From Candidatus Dojkabacteria bacterium UBA2222 (GTDB lineage Bacteria > Patescibacteriota > Dojkabacteria > SC72), in the NCBI GenBank assembly GCA_002328465.1, contig DCUE01000054.1, forward strand, positions 11,193-19,308: a stretch of 8,116 nucleotides of DNA, given 5' to 3'. Below, piece by piece: positions 6,159 through 8,116 of this stretch (position 1 is its first letter; every line of letters starts with the position of its first letter). The translations under genes were made by a program, and so were the position numbers. Below the pieces are notes generated by a model that saw only the letters and a program-made list of their open reading frames with translations, was not told where the DNA came from and searched no databases.

Positions 6159-7583
6159 ATGGAACAGTTTTGTAAGACCAAAATTATAGCAACAATAGGA
6201 CCTTCTTCTTGGGACGAAATTACACTCAGAGAGATGATCTCGAATGGTATGGATGTTGCAAGAATAAATGCTTCTTTCGCAGATTCTGAAGAACTTTCAA
6301 GAGTAGCTAAAAGCATAAGGGATATATCTCCAAGAGTAGCCCTCATGTTAGACACCAAAGGGTATAAAATACGTGTGACAGGTTTTGAGGATGAGAAAGT
6401 ACTTAAGAATGGAGATACTGTTATTGTAATATCAGAAGAAAAATTTTCAGAGAACAATATAGGAGAAAAGTATATTCCAATAACATATTCTTCTCTACAT
6501 AAAGATATCTCTAGAAATACAAAAATACTTTTGGATGATGGTAATATTGTTCTTAATGTTTTAGACATAAAGGACGATGAAATACATTGTGAGATAGTTC
6601 AGGGGGGAATTCTTAAACCTAAGAAGACTGTAAATATTCCAAATACACATCTGGCCTTTCCTTCATTGAGTCAAAAGGATAGAGATGATATCAAATTTGC
6701 AGTTGATAATAATTTTGATTATGTATCTGCCTCATATGTCAGAAGTATAAACGATGTCGCTAAGGTAAGAGAGATAATGGGAAAGAGTGAAACAAAATTA
6801 ATTGCAAAGATAGAGGATAGAGAGGGTATAGATAATTTTGACCAAATAATAAATTTCGTAGATGGAGTAATGATTGCAAGGGGAGATATGGGAGTAGAAA
6901 TTTCCTTTGAAGAAGTCCCTATTGTCCAAAAACAGATAATATATAAATGTAGAAGCGTAGGGAAACCAGTAATAGTTGCTACACAGATGTTAGAATCAAT
7001 GAGAGAAAATATTATACCTACTAGAGCTGAGGTAAGTGATGTTGCAAATGCAGTTATGGATGGATGTGATGCAGTAATGCTTTCTGCGGAAACTTCAACA
7101 GGAAAGTATCCTGCAGAGGCAATAAAAATTATGAACAGTATTGCCTTAAAAGTAGAGAATGTTCTTAAACCTCAAAAAGTAGAAGGTCTAACAGAGGCAA
7201 GTATGGAAACTGATGTTCTATGCAACTCTTTACTTGATATCGTTGATAATCTTAGTATTAAGGGAATAGTCGTAATATCGCAAAGTGGGAAAACATCACA
7301 AAGTATATCCAGACACAGGCTCTCCATTCCTATATGGGAAGTAGGAAACAGTATACAGAGAGTTAGGCAAAACTCTTTGTTAAGAGGTGTTAAAGCTTTC
7401 TTTCTAAAAGATTTCCCAAAAGATAGGGATGAAGCTGTGCAAAGGGCAGTAGAGTGTGTATATTCATATGGGGAGTTGGATTTAAATGATAAAATTGCTA
7501 TTATTAGTGGCAGTTCTATTGAAAACAGATCCAAAAACAGTATCCTTGAAATTTCAATAGTCAGAGATGTAATTGGATCTTAA
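6159..7583 (+). CDS. pyk: Pyruvate kinase
   Basis: Catalyses the last step of glycolysis, phosphoenolpyruvate + ADP to pyruvate + ATP, in the cytoplasm. The 474-residue protein has the full layout: barrel start KIIATIGPSS (8-17), B domain about 68-168, barrel continuation, and a C-terminal domain from about 345. Key residues are visible: Arg35, Asn37 and Ser39 (RINAS), Asp65 and Thr66 (DTKG), Lys217 and Glu219 (AKIED), Asp243 (ARGDMGVE), Thr275 (VATQMLESM) and the PTRAEVSDVANAV block. Two usually conserved sites differ. NFSHG is NASFA here, and GPEIR is GYKIR (68-72), so the hinge Pro is Tyr and the following Glu is Lys. An in-frame TGA at 6150-6152 fixes the ATG as start, with no ribosome binding site. 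tRNA-Cys follows 7 bases after the stop. The family is certain; the cation requirement is discussed in the findings. Confidence 0.96.
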   Translation: MEQFCKTKIIATIGPSSWDEITLREMISNGMDVARINASFADSEELSRVAKSIRDISPRVALMLDTKGYKIRVTGFEDEKVLKNGDTVIVISEEKFSENNIGEKYIPITYSSLHKDISRNTKILLDDGNIVLNVLDIKDDEIHCEIVQGGILKPKKTVNIPNTHLAFPSLSQKDRDDIKFAVDNNFDYVSASYVRSINDVAKVREIMGKSETKLIAKIEDREGIDNFDQIINFVDGVMIARGDMGVEISFEEVPIVQKQIIYKCRSVGKPVIVATQMLESMRENIIPTRAEVSDVANAVMDGCDAVMLSAETSTGKYPAEAIKIMNSIALKVENVLKPQKVEGLTEASMETDVLCNSLLDIVDNLSIKGIVVISQSGKTSQSISRHRLSIPIWEVGNSIQRVRQNSLLRGVKAFFLKDFPKDRDEAVQRAVECVYSYGELDLNDKIAIISGSSIENRSKNSILEISIVRDVIGS

Positions 7584-7590
7584 TCAACAG

Positions 7591-7663
7591 GGTGACGTAG
7601 CCAAGCTGGTTAAGGCCGTGGTCTGCAAAACCACTACCATGGGTTCGAGTCCCATCGTCACCT
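7591..7663 (+). tRNA. tRNA-Cys (anticodon GCA)
   Basis: The acceptor stem GGTGACG/CGTCACC is fully paired, with discriminator T at 7663; U73 is the usual identity base of tRNA-Cys. The anticodon stem GTGGT/ACCAC encloses the loop CTGCAAA, giving anticodon GCA. The T arm ATGGG/CCCAT encloses TTCGAGT. CCA is not encoded. The gene starts 7 bases after the pyk stop. Only a weak -10 (CTTAAT, 7579-7584) is near, so it may be processed from the pyk transcript. Confidence 0.96.
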
Positions 7664-7678
7664 TACTTCCTCATATTA

Positions 7679-7687
7679 TGATATAAC
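7679..7687 (+). promoter_or_regulatory. Extended -10 promoter of the acyltransferase-like gene, leaderless
   Basis: TGaTATAAC matches the extended -10 consensus except for the last base. It ends 6 bases before the ATG at 7694, the standard distance to +1. An in-frame TAA at 7688-7690 lies between the promoter and the ATG, so no upstream start is possible. No Shine-Dalgarno is present. The element begins 15 bases after the tRNA-Cys 3' end and sits inside an imperfect dyad (TCATATTA at 7671-7678, TAATATATGA at 7688-7697). Confidence 0.7.
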
Positions 7688-7693
7688 TAATAT

Positions 7694-8116
7694 ATGAAAA
7701 AGAGAGAACTTGGCATTGACTTTCTAAGAGCTATCGCTATTCTTCTAATGACTATTACCCATGTTAATGCTCTTCTTTATACTGGCAACAACCTAATCCT
7801 TGATATATTTACTACTGCAGGTGCAACACTATGTTTTTCAATATTTCTTTTCTGTTCTGCATATACTGTTGGTCTTAGAATTCAGAATAACAAAAGATTT
7901 GATTTTAAAAATACCTTAAAGAGAGTCTTAGAGATATATATTGTATATTTAATCCTTGGTATATTTATTACCTTTGTTTTAGAAAAGCAGTTATCAATTA
8001 ATACAATTCTTAATATTATGGTATTAAATTATGTACCTGAATTTGCCGAATTCTTAATCGCCTTTATTATCTTCTCCTTTATTCCTTTAATATTTCAAAA
8101 ACAGATTAAATCCCTT
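7694..8116 (+). CDS. Acyltransferase-3-like multi-pass membrane protein, 3' partial
   Basis: The frame is open from the ATG at 7694 to the window edge (141 codons), so the C-terminal part is missing. The start RELGIDFLRAIAILL (4-18) with His23 matches the acyltransferase 3 pattern of Arg, Asp and Leu-Arg in the first helix followed by the putative catalytic His. The second helix, FSIFLFCSAYTVGLR (48-62), corresponds to the family's FFxISG-type block, with Ala in place of Gly. Helices are expected at about 11-29, 34-60, 79-97 and 117-134. Members of this superfamily acylate sugars, peptidoglycan, polysaccharides or lipids at the membrane. The related heparan-alpha-glucosaminide acetyltransferase/DUF1624 group is an alternative. 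An in-frame stop 4 bases upstream of the ATG fixes the start. The substrate cannot be told. Confidence 0.75.
   Translation, partial: MKKRELGIDFLRAIAILLMTITHVNALLYTGNNLILDIFTTAGATLCFSIFLFCSAYTVGLRIQNNKRFDFKNTLKRVLEIYIVYLILGIFITFVLEKQLSINTILNIMVLNYVPEFAEFLIAFIIFSFIPLIFQKQIKSL

Noticed and set aside
6113..6568. - strand ORF opposite the start of pyk
   Set aside because: It is antisense to a certain pyruvate kinase gene and has no recognisable motif.
1..8116. Recoded TGA (Gly or Trp), as in some CPR lineages
   Set aside because: TGA is not used as a stop in the seven visible ends, but no gene contains an in-frame TGA either, and all proteins read normally with the standard code.
1..8116. CRISPR array, insertion sequence, toxin-antitoxin or defence system
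   Set aside because: No regular spaced repeats, terminal inverted repeats, transposase motifs or paired small toxin-like genes were found on either strand.

Overview
This is an AT-rich window with tightly packed genes, short intergenic gaps and the standard genetic code: no in-frame TGA, and the seven visible stops are all TAA or TAG. Small genes, tRNAs without an encoded CCA, surface proteins with Ig-like domains, the apparent lack of Shine-Dalgarno sites and the mix of divergent housekeeping genes with poorly characterised membrane proteins suggest a bacterium of the Candidate Phyla Radiation (Patescibacteria). This placement is an inference from style; no 16S rRNA or ribosomal protein is present. 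The two-TM SecG and the membrane-anchored binding protein and protease fit a cell with one membrane.

Left part, + strand (1-3576): a membrane-anchored subtilisin-like protease whose 5' end lies outside the window, peptide deformylase (def), a type-I-topology surface protein with Ig-like domains and a charged cytoplasmic tail, and tRNA-Leu(CAG). Middle part, - strand (3580-6025, read right to left): a small four-helix membrane protein resembling the YvlD/phage-holin-4 family, secG, and a membrane-anchored family-5 (oligopeptide-type) solute-binding protein. The - strand block converges on tRNA-Leu with only 3 bases between them. Right part, + strand (6159-8116): pyruvate kinase (pyk), tRNA-Cys(GCA), and the start of an acyltransferase-3-like multi-pass membrane protein cut by the window edge. 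A 133-base divergent intergenic region separates the holin-like gene from pyk.

The genes do not form one pathway. They mix housekeeping functions (deformylation, SecYEG export, the last step of glycolysis, two tRNAs) with envelope functions (surface protease, Ig-domain protein, peptide binding, acyl transfer). The most notable pattern is regulatory. Four protein genes (def, secG, pyk, acyltransferase) carry a good -10 box 6-8 bases before the ATG and no Shine-Dalgarno sequence, which predicts leaderless mRNAs. The tRNA-Leu gene has the same type of extended -10 just ahead of its mature 5' end. Pyruvate kinase also has unusual active-site residues. I found no CRISPR array, insertion sequence, defence locus or convincing intrinsic terminator.
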